A stretch of DNA of 64,000 nt, from NCBI GenBank assembly GCA_017557635.1, contig JAFYYH010000006.1, positions 1-64,000 of the forward strand, written 5' to 3'. Shown here one piece after another: positions 52,272-61,506 of this stretch. Each line of letters opens with the position of its first letter. Position 1 is the first letter of the stretch. A program made the translations under genes and the position numbers. The notes beneath the pieces are model-generated. The model was not told where the DNA came from. It searched no databases and saw only the letters and a program-made list of their open reading frames with translations. Source of the stretch: Bacteroidaceae bacterium (GTDB lineage Bacteria; Bacteroidota; Bacteroidia; Bacteroidales; Bacteroidaceae).

Positions 52272-54365
52272 TTAATCGAAGAAGGTCCAGCTCAGACCGA
52301 ACTTGACCATACCCGGATTGGCGGGATAGCCGGGAACTATGAACGAATCCCGGTTATTCATAAGTCCATCATTGAAGTGATAGTACATCACATAAAAACG
52401 TACTCCGCGAAGCGAGCAGTTTACATAACCTGAGATGAGGGGATAACCTCCCACCTCCTGAATGCAAGCGTCGTTCTGCAGGTGATATGCACCTACTGCC
52501 GGGCAGTAACCCGGAGCCTCATATCTGGTAAAGTAGAGGGCATTGGCACCGACCTCCATGTGCAGTCTCTTGTAGTAGACAAACTTGAAATAGAGGTCTG
52601 AGAATATGTTCAGGTCAGGCAGCGGAATGACCTTCTTGTTGCCTGAGAGCTGGTATGTAACATGGTTGTCCCAGTGAAGGGGACCCAGTTTGAAGTTCTG
52701 CTGCAGGGTGGCGCTCAGGATCTGGATGGAACCGTCGTACTGAGCGGCCTTTATTGAATATGTGGGCTGTGTAACTCCGTCAAGGTTGACGTATGCTCCG
52801 CCGTCATTCTTGAGATAGACGTAATTTGCAACGTTCTCTACGTCAAGCTGGAATCTGGTACCTGTCAGGTCCAGGTCAACATAACCGCCGAAGTGTGTGC
52901 GGAACTCCTTCTTGAAATCCCCGTCCCACCAAGCGTAAGTGGAGTGCAGGTTTGCCAGATAGAATGGTGATTCCTTGGCCGACAGGTCTGCGAATGCGCC
53001 TATCTTGGCTTCGCGTCCGAATATGGGGTATTTGAGTTCCATCTCGCCCGACAGGTCAAAGTCACCTAAGCTGGCTCCAAGCAATACCGTTTCGATTCCG
53101 GCCCTGAAGGTGAGGTTGTCACCCTGAGCCTTTTCCAACTGACCTCCCACAAAGAAGTCGCCTTCGTTGTAACGGCGCATATACTCGCCCTTACCTGCTA
53201 TCGTATCAGGCATGGCGAAACTGCGGAACTCGTATCGGGCAAAAGCGGACAGACCGGCAAGCGCCCATCTGGTAGAGCCCTCAAGCAGTGACAGTGAAAG
53301 GGTGTTGGTGACATAGAAATTCTTCATCACATCCAGGGAGTCATTGTTGAGGTATCTCCTGGAGTAGAAGCCGTCAGGTATCTGATAGTATATGTATCGG
53401 CGGTTAAGCTGTCCCACCTCCATTGTGTGAGCGGCCTTTCCCAACTCGACGACACGGCTGAAAGTATATACGGTGTCACCGATACTGTCGGTACGGTGGG
53501 TGGTTTTCCTGATTGTAAGTTCCTGGTTGAACAATCCCTGGGTGCGCTTGATGTTGTTCCAGTTATAGTACATGCGGAACGGGATGTCCTCAGGCGCATA
53601 CTGCTTGCGGCCTTCGGCCATGGCCTCGGGGGTTCTGACATAACGTGTGTCCTGAATGCCTCCGTTCTCGGCCACCTTGACGTTGTCCCTGTTGACCGTT
53701 ACATACATCTGGTAGATGTCACCGCGATAGTAGGTGTACAGTCTGGCATCGAACATTGACGTGGACTGGTTGGTGTAACGTCCGCGTCCCAGTTGGTAAT
53801 CAAGGTCAAAGCCGATACCCGTTTTGCGGTTGAAGTTTGCGGCAAAGTATCCTTTGATGTGCTCTTCGCCGGTACGCTTGTTTCCGCCCTTATAGTAATC
53901 AATGCTTACATGCGGTGTCTTGGCATCGGTGAAACGGAAATCCGGGGCGTCCTTTATCCAGAAATCATACGGCGCGTCAAAGATGAAATCCTTGGGCTGC
54001 TCACGCTCGAACCAGAGACGTGACAGTCGGGGTGATCCCATGTTGCCTAAATGACTGTATGTTCCGAACATACCCTCAGTGAGGTGTACGTTATGGAACG
54101 AGTGGTGCAGTGTATCGGGTTCTATGATATCCGGAAGACCGGTGTTGGTGTTTATCGTGAACTGGTAATAGTCATGCGATACGGTTCTCTCGATGACGGT
54201 GGAATCCTTGTCAGGGTCCATGTTCATGAATCCGTCCATGGTCTCGCCGTTGAATCCGTCCTGGTTCTGAGACAGCGTACTCTGGGCGCTCAGACTGCAG
54301 GGCAGAAGCAACAGAGCAGCTGCCATAGCCATGAGTGTCTTTCTGAACTGTATCCTGCTGGTCAT
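52272..54365 (-). CDS. Putative porin (PF14121-type)
   Basis: A 697-residue secreted protein (signal peptide ending SLSAQS). It begins in the mature part with a long acidic segment then the conserved TEGMFGTYSHLGNMGSPRLSRLWFER-like region (GTYSHLGNMGSPRLSRLWF), followed by many barrel strands and a C terminus MVKFGLSWTFFD. This fits the Bacteroidetes putative-porin family, thought to be large outer-membrane barrels of unknown specificity. The next gene upstream ends one base before its ATG. Confidence 0.85.
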   Translation of the reverse strand: MTSRIQFRKTLMAMAAALLLLPCSLSAQSTLSQNQDGFNGETMDGFMNMDPDKDSTVIERTVSHDYYQFTINTNTGLPDIIEPDTLHHSFHNVHLTEGMFGTYSHLGNMGSPRLSRLWFEREQPKDFIFDAPYDFWIKDAPDFRFTDAKTPHVSIDYYKGGNKRTGEEHIKGYFAANFNRKTGIGFDLDYQLGRGRYTNQSTSMFDARLYTYYRGDIYQMYVTVNRDNVKVAENGGIQDTRYVRTPEAMAEGRKQYAPEDIPFRMYYNWNNIKRTQGLFNQELTIRKTTHRTDSIGDTVYTFSRVVELGKAAHTMEVGQLNRRYIYYQIPDGFYSRRYLNNDSLDVMKNFYVTNTLSLSLLEGSTRWALAGLSAFARYEFRSFAMPDTIAGKGEYMRRYNEGDFFVGGQLEKAQGDNLTFRAGIETVLLGASLGDFDLSGEMELKYPIFGREAKIGAFADLSAKESPFYLANLHSTYAWWDGDFKKEFRTHFGGYVDLDLTGTRFQLDVENVANYVYLKNDGGAYVNLDGVTQPTYSIKAAQYDGSIQILSATLQQNFKLGPLHWDNHVTYQLSGNKKVIPLPDLNIFSDLYFKFVYYKRLHMEVGANALYFTRYEAPGYCPAVGAYHLQNDACIQEVGGYPLISGYVNCSLRGVRFYVMYYHFNDGLMNNRDSFIVPGYPANPGMVKFGLSWTFFD

Positions 54366-54366
54366 C

Positions 54367-54774
54367 TTACGGGACGAGTCTGAGAATGTATTCGGAGATT
54401 TTTATCAGGAGCGATATTCCGCATGCAATGTAGAAGGGGAGTGTGCCCATTGCACCGCTCATATGAAGGATGAACAGTACCGTGGTGACTGCCGCTCCTG
54501 CCAGAAAGAGGGTATTCAGTGCATAACGGGCTTTTTCCGTTCCGCTGCCGTCACGATGCTTCCTGATACCGCTTTTGCGAATCTTTCCGGTTACGTCATA
54601 CGCTGCGCGGCTGTCCATATCGGACAACACGGTATAGGCCTCCACTATGCGGGGGTAGAGGGGGGAGCCTTCGGGGTTTTCGGCAATGAGACGTTCGTAA
54701 GCGGATTTGATTTCCGTGTCCGATGCCGACTCGTCAACTCCTAAAACTGTATATAACTCCTTGTCCGTAGCCAT
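54367..54774 (-). CDS. J-like membrane protein lacking the HPD motif
   Basis: A 135-residue protein. Residues 6-60 match a DnaJ domain (LYTVLGVDESASDTEIKSAYERLIA, then RIVEAYTVLSDMDSRAAYD), but the HPD tripeptide needed to stimulate DnaK is missing: the loop reads AENPEGSPLYP. Two membrane helices follow (LNTLFLAGAAVTTVLFILHM, FYIACGISLLIKISEYIL). It is likely a membrane J-like protein that binds without activating DnaK, or has another function. It lies between DUF4468 and the porin genes, 1 nt before the porin. Confidence 0.75.
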   Translation of the reverse strand: MATDKELYTVLGVDESASDTEIKSAYERLIAENPEGSPLYPRIVEAYTVLSDMDSRAAYDVTGKIRKSGIRKHRDGSGTEKARYALNTLFLAGAAVTTVLFILHMSGAMGTLPFYIACGISLLIKISEYILRLVP

Positions 54775-54779
54775 CCGGA

Positions 54780-55373
54780 TCAGAGATTACCTGATACTGC
54801 GTCAACGGCCTTCTGGAAGAGCAGGTCCTTGAGGTCAATTGTCTTGATGCGGAATTTGCCTGTGCTCTTGAGGAACTTGGTGCCCTTGCGGTTGTAGGCC
54901 TCCTTGTCGGTGATCCAGTCCTCGGCAGGGAAGATCTTGCCGCCTCCTTCACGTCCCTCCTCATAACGGTACCTGATATCGGTCATGGTCATGGTGAATG
55001 AACCGTTCTTTACGGCTACCGAGAAGTTGTATGAGATCTTGGACTCATCGGCCACGAAAGCGGTGCTCTTGAACACGATGGTCTGATCTACGTGGAATAT
55101 GAAACGGCGTGCCTGTGCGTCTTCGTTGAGGATACGTCCGGCTTGTGCGTAGGGCATTGCGAAACGGCCTTTCGCCCAGTTCAGAAGTATCTCGTAACAG
55201 ATGTCTTCACTCATGTTATCAGGTATCTTTACGGTCTGGGAGAAGTATACATTGCCGTTCTCGTCCTCAGGAACAGCACCTTTTCCGTATTTGGGATCCT
55301 GCTCGTTCAGACCTCTTGCTACAGCGAATACAGTCAGGAGCAGACCTACTATGGTCAGTAAAGCTTTTTTCAT
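54780..55373 (-). CDS. DUF4468 domain secreted protein
   Basis: A 197-residue protein with a signal peptide (MKKALLTIVGLLLTVFAVA). The mature part has the DUF4468 pattern: VYFSQTVKIPDNMSEDICYEILLNWAK, a strand pair RRFIFHVDQTIVFKS, and YNFSVAVKNGSFTMTMTDIRYRYE. DUF4468 proteins are exported Bacteroidetes proteins of unknown role. TACTTTTG on the minus strand (55407-55400) is a good -7 box 27 nt before the ATG, so this gene begins the operon of J-like, porin and oxidoreductase genes. Confidence 0.8.
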   Translation of the reverse strand: MKKALLTIVGLLLTVFAVARGLNEQDPKYGKGAVPEDENGNVYFSQTVKIPDNMSEDICYEILLNWAKGRFAMPYAQAGRILNEDAQARRFIFHVDQTIVFKSTAFVADESKISYNFSVAVKNGSFTMTMTDIRYRYEEGREGGGKIFPAEDWITDKEAYNRKGTKFLKSTGKFRIKTIDLKDLLFQKAVDAVSGNL

Positions 55374-55571
55374 ATAAGTACCTTATTTTATATACAGCAC
55401 AAAAGTAGTCATTTTTACCGATAATGGAATCCGGCACTTCCTTATTATTGGAAGTTGGCATTCGAATTAACACTGAAGTGTTGCTTAGGGGTATTGCAGG
55501 GCCGTTTTTGGGCTATTTTACCCATTGTATAGAAAAATTTGACATTTTTTTTAAAAAAAGATGGCCTAATC

Positions 55572-55602
55572 TTTGCGACAATTAGAATTAGTATTATTTT
55601 TG
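55572..55602 (+). promoter_or_regulatory. Consensus promoter of the histone-like gene
   Basis: TTTG (55572-55575), 19-nt spacer and TATTTTTG (55595-55602) form the best match to the Bacteroidetes promoter consensus in the window, 45 nt before the ATG. High expression is expected. Confidence 0.7.
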
Positions 55603-55647
55603 CGTCAGTATGGATTAACCAATTAATCATTTCAATAACAAACAACT

Positions 55648-55821
55648 ATGGAGAAAATTTTGAAACAGGCTGCTGAGCTTTATGCAGCATTCGCAAAGGA
55701 CGCTAACGCACAGGTTGAAAAAGGTAACAAGGCTGCCGGTACTCGCGCACGTAAGGCATCTCTCGAGCTTGAGAAGCTGATGAAGGAGTTCCGCAAGGCT
55801 TCACTTGCAGCTGCTAAGTAA
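55648..55821 (+). CDS. Histone H1-like (Hc1-type) DNA-binding protein, 57 aa
   Basis: ATG 55648 to TAA 55821 encodes 57 residues: MEKILKQAAELYAAFAKDA, then QVEKGNKAAGTRARKASLEL and a Lys-rich end KLMKEFRKASLAAAK. The composition (about one fifth Lys/Arg, one quarter Ala) and the pattern match the small Hc1-like histones of Bacteroidetes, which bind nucleoid DNA. It has a consensus promoter, a perfect leader distance and a very strong terminator with GAAA loop, so it is a real, probably abundant gene although shorter than usual ORF limits. Confidence 0.85.
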   Translation: MEKILKQAAELYAAFAKDANAQVEKGNKAAGTRARKASLELEKLMKEFRKASLAAAK

Positions 55822-55823
55822 AA

Positions 55824-55883
55824 AGTAGACTTCAATAAAAAAGAGGCGCAAGAAATTGCGCCTCTTTTTTGTTAAAGTCTACT
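55824..55883 (+). terminator. Strong terminator of the histone-like gene, double-stem
   Basis: An inner 15-bp stem AAAAAAGAGGCGCAA / TTGCGCCTCTTTTTT closes on a GAAA tetraloop. An outer stem AGTAGACTT (55824-55832) / AAGTCTACT (55875-55883) encloses it. Confidence 0.93.
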
Positions 55884-55895
55884 GTCCTTTTTTTA

Positions 55896-55946
55896 GTTTG
55901 CTCCGCAAACGGCCAGCCTCCGGCTGGGTAACGGCTGTGCCGTTAC
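55896..55946. repeat. Three tandem triloop hairpins
   Basis: GTTTGC-TCC-GCAAAC, CCAGCC-TCC-GGCTGG and GTAACGGC-TGT-GCCGTTAC follow each other with only 2 and 0 nt between. They lie after the histone terminator and just beyond the 3' end of the TolC gene (stop 55970). As mRNA they could end or stabilise the efflux operon transcript. Confidence 0.75.
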
Positions 55947-55969
55947 TATAACTGCAATTTGGTACCTTG

Positions 55970-57283
55970 TTACTCCAAATACTGCATTATGCGGCCGCTG
56001 ATCTGGAGGAGGGAGATCTCGCAGACTTTGGTGTCGTATTGGACTTGGAGGAGGCTTTCTTCGGCGTCCAGAAGGGACTTCTGGGCCTCACGCATCTCGA
56101 TTCCCGAGAGGTTACCCAGCAGGTAACGCTCCTGTGCAATCTCCATTGTCTCCTGAGCGGTCTTGAGGTTCTGCTCCTGGAGTTCAAGGAGCATCAGGTT
56201 GTTCTGATAGGCCTGCCAGAAATCGTCCAGGTTGGCGCGGAGCTGTAGTTCCAGCTGGTCGATGGTGATATCGGCCGTAAGTTCATCCAGACGGGCGTTA
56301 CGCTCCTGTACACGCTGCTTTCCGGTAATCAGGTTAATGCCTATCGTGGCACCGAATGAGGGACCCCAGTTGAGACGGTCCGTATAGGTGCTGTTTCCGT
56401 AAATGTTCTGTGTGATGCCGTAAGAGGCGTTGAGTCTCAGATAGGGATAGTTGCGTGACTGAACGGCACGGCGGTCCAACTGAGCCACGGTACGGTTGCT
56501 CTCGGCGCGCAGAAGTGAAGAGTTTGTCTTCATCATATCCTCGTAAAGGGACTCGTAATCAAGTCCGGTCAGCAGGTTGATGGCGGTATCGGCTGCCACA
56601 TGAACGCTCCTGAGGTCCTTGTTGGACATAAGACGGTTGATGCGGATGTTGGCCGATGCCACTGACTCGTGCTGCTTAAGGCTCTTTGCGCTGTCTGAGT
56701 TGAAGTACACCTGTGCCTGCTGCATGTCCAGACGAGAGTCACCACCCATGTCATAACGCTCGCTTGTAATACGAAGACGCTCCTTGGAGAGCGCTGTGGC
56801 GTATTCCAGATTCTTGAGATGTATGGTCTGACGCACCAGGTTGTAATACTCGGTGGTGAGGTTTGCTATGTAATCCTCGATGGTTACACGAGTCTGAATG
56901 GTTCCCTGGTTGTGCAGTTCCTCCATGCGGTCACGTGTTGCCTGAATGCTGAATCCGTCAAACACGGTCCATTCGGCGCGGAGCTGGGCGTTCAGGGTGT
57001 GGTCAAGCACGCCGCGGTTGGATACGGTTGAGCCGTCGGATGCCAGGGTGGCGTCATTGCTGGAAAGTGTACCTGAGTAACTGCCTGTGGCACTCAGGGT
57101 GGGGCCGCCTCCGGCATAAAGCCAGGAGTCGTTATTGGCGGCTTTCTCTTCAGAAATACTTACAAGCTTAACCTGATAACTCTCGCTGATGCCTGTCTCG
57201 AGACACTCCTTGAGAGTCATTATCTGAGCCTGGGCACTCATGCTCATAACGAGCGCCGCTGATATTATGGGGTATCTTTTCAT
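55970..57283 (-). CDS. TolC-family outer-membrane efflux protein
   Basis: A 437-residue exported protein (signal peptide ending MSAQAQ). It has two repeats of long helices with heptad character and the OEP pattern: LKECLETGISESYQVKLVSI at the start, SRLDMQQAQVYFNSDSAKSL in the first half, LKTAQETMEIAQERYLLGNL and GIEMREAQKSLLDAEESLLQ in the second. It forms the outer-membrane channel for the RND pump. Its ATG overlaps the RND stop by 4 nt. Confidence 0.92.
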   Translation of the reverse strand: MKRYPIISAALVMSMSAQAQIMTLKECLETGISESYQVKLVSISEEKAANNDSWLYAGGGPTLSATGSYSGTLSSNDATLASDGSTVSNRGVLDHTLNAQLRAEWTVFDGFSIQATRDRMEELHNQGTIQTRVTIEDYIANLTTEYYNLVRQTIHLKNLEYATALSKERLRITSERYDMGGDSRLDMQQAQVYFNSDSAKSLKQHESVASANIRINRLMSNKDLRSVHVAADTAINLLTGLDYESLYEDMMKTNSSLLRAESNRTVAQLDRRAVQSRNYPYLRLNASYGITQNIYGNSTYTDRLNWGPSFGATIGINLITGKQRVQERNARLDELTADITIDQLELQLRANLDDFWQAYQNNLMLLELQEQNLKTAQETMEIAQERYLLGNLSGIEMREAQKSLLDAEESLLQVQYDTKVCEISLLQISGRIMQYLE

Positions 57284-60200
57284 TCCTTTTTCTTTTGTGT
57301 TTTACGGTCAGTTGAAATGTAGCTGTAGATTGCCGGAACTATGTACATCGTAAAGAATGTGGAGATAAGCATTCCGCCTACTACGGCCGTACCCATGGCG
57401 ATACGTCCGGCACTGCCTTCGCCGTGTGCGAACATAAGCGGCAGCAGACCCAGCATGGTTGATGTGGAGGTCATGAGGATAGGACGCAGACGCTGGATTG
57501 AAGCGTCACGTATGGCTATGAACTTGTCAATGCCGGCGGCCTGCTTCTGGTTGGCAAACTCTACGATAAGAATACCGTTCTTAGCCACAAGTCCTATAAG
57601 CATGATAATACCGATCTCACTGAATATGTTCATTGTCTGACCGCCTCCACGAAGGAATACCAGCGCTCCGAATACGGCCAGAGGCACGGTAATCATCACG
57701 ATGAGCGGATCCTTGAAACTCTCGAACTGAGCAGCCAGGATAAGGTAGATGAGCAGCAGAGCCAGACCGAATGCAAACAGCAGGCTGTTGGAACTCTCGC
57801 GGAAGTCCTTTGACTCACCGGTAAGGGCGGTACGGAAGGTGTCATCCAGAGTCTCCTTGGCTATCTTGTCCATCTCGTCCAAAGCCTGACCAAGGGTATA
57901 GCCCTTACCCAGTCCGGCCGATACGGTGGCCGATACGAATCGGTTGTAACGGTACAGACGAGGCGGCGCAATATCCTCCTTGAGGTCCACCAGGTTCTCC
58001 ATCTGAATCATGTCGCCGCTTCCGCTACGCATGTAGATTGACTTGAGCGCCTGTGTGGTGTTACGCTGCTGGCGGTTGATCTCACCTATAATGTCATACT
58101 GCTTTCCGTTCATGTACAGATAACCCATACGCTGACCGCTCAGTCCCCACTGCAGGGTCTGTGCGATATCACGGGTGCTTACACCCAGCAGGTTGGCTTT
58201 CTCACGGTTGATCGATATGCGGACCTCGGGCTTGGAGAACTTGAGGTCGGCATCGGCCATCTGGAAGGCGGGGTTCTCGTTAACCTTGGCAAGGAATGTG
58301 GGCAGCACATCCTGCAGCTTCTCGATGTTGGTAGCCTGCAGAACGTAACGTACCGGCATACCGCCTCGGCCGCCTGCAAATGACGACTGCTGCTGTACGA
58401 ATGCGCGGGCGTCGTTCTCGCGGCGTACTGCGGCACTCAGCTTGTCGAATACCTCCATCTGCGAGTAACTGCGCTCGTTTATGTCCTTAAGGGTGATCTG
58501 TATGTTACCGCCGCCGCTTGATACACGTGCCGTCACGAATTTGGCATCGGGCATAATTGAATCGACGACGTCGTTTATGCGCTCGGTGTAGTCACGCATG
58601 TACTCGTAGGTTACGCCCTCGGGGCCCTGGGTACGTACGGTAACCTGTGATCGGTCCTCCATAGGAGCCATCTCGGACGGGGTCTTGGTCCACATCCAGG
58701 CGGCTGCACCAAGAGCCAGCACCATAGTCACGATTGTGATCCAGCGGTTGCGCAGGATGAACTCCAGACTCTTGCTGTAGTATTTGTTCATACCCTCAAA
58801 GAAGGGCTCTGACCATGCGTAGAAGGCGTTTTTCTTTTCGCGCTTTACCAGAATCTTGGTCGATAGCATCGGCGTGAAGGTAAGAGCTGCAAAGGTCGAT
58901 ATCACTACGGCGCCTGCAATCACGAAGGCGAATTCGCGGAACAGTCGGCCCGTCTGGCCCTGCATGAATACAATAGGTACGAATACGCAGAGCAGCGTTA
59001 TTGAGGTCGATATGATGGCGAACAGGATCTCGCGCGAGCCGTCTATGCCGGCCTGCAGCGGGGTCATGCCTTTCTCTATTCGGTTGTAGATGTTCTCGGT
59101 CATAACGATGGCGTCATCGACCACAAGTCCTACCGACAGTACCACCGCAAGCATTGAGAGCACGTTGATACTGAATCCCAGCATGTACATTACAAAGAAT
59201 GAACCTACGATTGAAACCGGGATTACAAGGCAGGGGATAAGGGTTACGCGCCAGTCACGCAGGAACAGGAAGATGATCAGGATAACCAGTACGAATGCCT
59301 CATACAGTGTGGTCTTAACCTCATTGATTGATGCGCGGATAAAGCGGGTGTTGTCAAATCCGTACTCGTAACCGACGTCCTCAGGGAGGTCCTTCTCCAT
59401 CATCTTCATGCGGTCATAAACGGCGTTGGCAATGTTGATGTGGTTGGCGCCCGGCTGCGGGGTGACTGCCACACCCACCATGGGGATGCCGTTCATCTTC
59501 ATGTAACTCTTTATGTCACGCGGGCTGAGTTCAGCCTGACCTACGTCGCTGAATCGGATCACCTTGGTGCCGTCATGCTTGATGACCAGGTTGTTGAACT
59601 CCTCGGTGGTATGCATCTGACCGAGGGTACGGATCTCAAGTTCTGTGGTGTTACCCTCAATGGTACCAGAGGGCAGTTCCACGTTCTCGCGGTCCAGGGC
59701 GTTCTTTACGTCCATGGGGGTGATGCCGTAACCCGACATCTTTACGGGATCCAGCCATAGGCGCATGCAGTAACGCTTCTCACCCCATATCATTACGGAG
59801 CTTACGTCCTGGATGGTCTGGAGCTGCTCTTTTACCACAAGGTCTGCAAGTTCGCTCAGTTCCAGCAGCGAGCGTTTATCGGAATGCAGGGCAACCATAA
59901 GGATAGGCATTGCGTCTGCATCGGCCTTGGATACTGTGGGGGGATCGCAGTCACGGGGCAGCATTCGCTGGGCGCGCGAAACCTTGTCACGCACGTCGTT
60001 GGCGGCGGTCTCAAGGTCTACAGAAAGTTCAAACTCTACTGTGATTCGGCTGCTTCCGTACTGGCTGACCGATGAGAGCGAGCGGATACCAGGGATACCG
60101 TTGATCTGCTGCTCCAGCGGCTCGGTAATCTGATTCTCGATAACTTCGGCGTTGGCTCCGGGGTAGGAGGCCGATACCGATATGATGGGGTTGTCCACTG

Positions 60201-60315
60201 AGGGGTACTCGCGGACACCAAGGCTGGTGTAACCTACGATACCGAACAGTATTATTATGAGCACCAGCACTGTTGCCAGCACCGGGCGTCTGATACTAAG
60301 TTCTGAAATGTTCAT
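57280..60315 (-). CDS. RND-family efflux permease (HAE1/AcrB type)
   Basis: A 1011-residue inner-membrane proton antiporter with twelve membrane helices in the usual two halves: SIRRPVLATVLVLIIILFG at the N terminus and, after the first periplasmic loop, VLVILIIFLFLRDWRVTLIP. The proton-relay Asp pair is in SVGLVVDDAIVMTENIYNR. FLRGGGQTMNIFSEIGIIMLIGLVAKNGILIVEFANQ is in the second half. It exports drugs or other amphiphiles in complex with the adaptor and TolC protein. It follows the adaptor by 12 nt. Confidence 0.95.
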   Translation of the reverse strand: MNISELSIRRPVLATVLVLIIILFGIVGYTSLGVREYPSVDNPIISVSASYPGANAEVIENQITEPLEQQINGIPGIRSLSSVSQYGSSRITVEFELSVDLETAANDVRDKVSRAQRMLPRDCDPPTVSKADADAMPILMVALHSDKRSLLELSELADLVVKEQLQTIQDVSSVMIWGEKRYCMRLWLDPVKMSGYGITPMDVKNALDRENVELPSGTIEGNTTELEIRTLGQMHTTEEFNNLVIKHDGTKVIRFSDVGQAELSPRDIKSYMKMNGIPMVGVAVTPQPGANHINIANAVYDRMKMMEKDLPEDVGYEYGFDNTRFIRASINEVKTTLYEAFVLVILIIFLFLRDWRVTLIPCLVIPVSIVGSFFVMYMLGFSINVLSMLAVVLSVGLVVDDAIVMTENIYNRIEKGMTPLQAGIDGSREILFAIISTSITLLCVFVPIVFMQGQTGRLFREFAFVIAGAVVISTFAALTFTPMLSTKILVKREKKNAFYAWSEPFFEGMNKYYSKSLEFILRNRWITIVTMVLALGAAAWMWTKTPSEMAPMEDRSQVTVRTQGPEGVTYEYMRDYTERINDVVDSIMPDAKFVTARVSSGGGNIQITLKDINERSYSQMEVFDKLSAAVRRENDARAFVQQQSSFAGGRGGMPVRYVLQATNIEKLQDVLPTFLAKVNENPAFQMADADLKFSKPEVRISINREKANLLGVSTRDIAQTLQWGLSGQRMGYLYMNGKQYDIIGEINRQQRNTTQALKSIYMRSGSGDMIQMENLVDLKEDIAPPRLYRYNRFVSATVSAGLGKGYTLGQALDEMDKIAKETLDDTFRTALTGESKDFRESSNSLLFAFGLALLLIYLILAAQFESFKDPLIVMITVPLAVFGALVFLRGGGQTMNIFSEIGIIMLIGLVAKNGILIVEFANQKQAAGIDKFIAIRDASIQRLRPILMTSTSTMLGLLPLMFAHGEGSAGRIAMGTAVVGGMLISTFFTMYIVPAIYSYISTDRKTQKKKE

Positions 60316-60327
60316 GTTGCGGCAGGA

Positions 60328-61407
60328 TTATTTCAGTTCAACCCTCATTCCGGTGCGCAGCTGCATGGTGCCGCTGGTGATTACGGTATCGCCTACGTTG
60401 AGGCCACTCAGCACCTGCACCATAGCGTCGGTGCGCAGGCCCTTGGTAATCTCCTGCGGGATGGCCTTGCCAGACTTATAGAGGAATACCTTGTCAATAC
60501 CCATCTCGGATATGATTGCCTCGCTGGGCACTGCCAGCGTGTTGTCGAATGTGCGTGTGTTAAGGGTAACGCTTACGTATCGGCCGGGAACAAGCTTGCC
60601 GCCCTTGTTGTCGTAGATGGCGCGTACCAGATAGGTGCGGGTGCCCTGATCGACCTTTGAGTTGGTGGCGTAAACCTGTGCGGGGAAGACCTCGTCAATG
60701 CCCTCGACGGTGAAGGTCAGTTTGGCACCGTTCTGAAGTACTCCGGCGTAACGCTCGGGGATTGCGAACTCAACCTTGAGCTTCTCTGTATTTGTGAGAG
60801 TGGCTACGTTGGTGTTGGGCGATGCATATGCACCTACGCTCACCTGACGCAGGCCGATGATTCCGTCAAACGGAGCCTTGAGCTCGGTCTGGTCCAGCTT
60901 GGCCTTGCACTCTTCGATATCGGCCTGGAGTTTGTTGAAGTTGGCCTCGGCCTCCTGGTATGCCTCCTTACTCACGGCCTCCTTCTCATAGAGCGCTTTC
61001 TGACGGGCCAATCGGTCCTCGGTTGACTGATACTGGGCCTCCAGCTTCTTGAGCTGTGCCTGCAGGGGAGCGTCGTTGATCTTGGCCAGAACCTGACCCT
61101 TCTTGACCTTGCTTCCCTCCTCAAAGAAAATATCGGTAATCTTGCCCGATGTCTCGAACGAAAGGTTAACCTCCTCGTTGGGGATAAGGCTACCGCTGAT
61201 GTTGATGCCGTCCACCAGCTCGGTGGGCTCCATGATCACGTGACGCACCAGTAAGGTTTGGCCGCCACGACCCAGTGCTGCAACCGGTCCGCTCTTTGCT
61301 TCGGACACGGGCTGGTCGGGAATGTCTTTGTTTTTCTTGGGTTTAAAACTGATAATGCCCCACACTACAAGGCCTATCACAATTAAGGCAGTAAGAATCT
61401 TCTTCAT
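60328..61407 (-). CDS. RND efflux periplasmic adaptor (HlyD/MFP family)
   Basis: A 359-residue membrane-fusion protein. One N-terminal helix (ILTALIVIGLVVWGIISF) anchors it; lipoyl half-motifs are GKITDIFFEEGSKVKKGQVLAKIND and the second around LKAPFDGIIGLRQVSVGAYAS; a coiled-coil hairpin lies between (about 115-165). The end is the beta-barrel and MP domain. First gene of the operon: minus-strand TAAATTTG (61443-61436) is a -7 box 28 nt before the ATG. Confidence 0.92.
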   Translation of the reverse strand: MKKILTALIVIGLVVWGIISFKPKKNKDIPDQPVSEAKSGPVAALGRGGQTLLVRHVIMEPTELVDGINISGSLIPNEEVNLSFETSGKITDIFFEEGSKVKKGQVLAKINDAPLQAQLKKLEAQYQSTEDRLARQKALYEKEAVSKEAYQEAEANFNKLQADIEECKAKLDQTELKAPFDGIIGLRQVSVGAYASPNTNVATLTNTEKLKVEFAIPERYAGVLQNGAKLTFTVEGIDEVFPAQVYATNSKVDQGTRTYLVRAIYDNKGGKLVPGRYVSVTLNTRTFDNTLAVPSEAIISEMGIDKVFLYKSGKAIPQEITKGLRTDAMVQVLSGLNVGDTVITSGTMQLRTGMRVELK

Positions 61408-61435
61408 ATAGGGTTAAGTAATATTTCTAAAGACG

Positions 61436-61443
61436 CAAATTTA
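61436..61443 (-). promoter_or_regulatory. -7 box of the efflux operon
   Basis: TAAATTTG on the minus strand fits TAnnTTTG; a TTTG occurs 22 nt further upstream. No clear repressor dyad is visible beside it. Confidence 0.5.
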
Positions 61444-61506
61444 CTAAATAATTCGGCACCTTTAACAAATTCGCAGGTTTTGCGTCTGTTATGAAACGTT
61501 TGTCTT

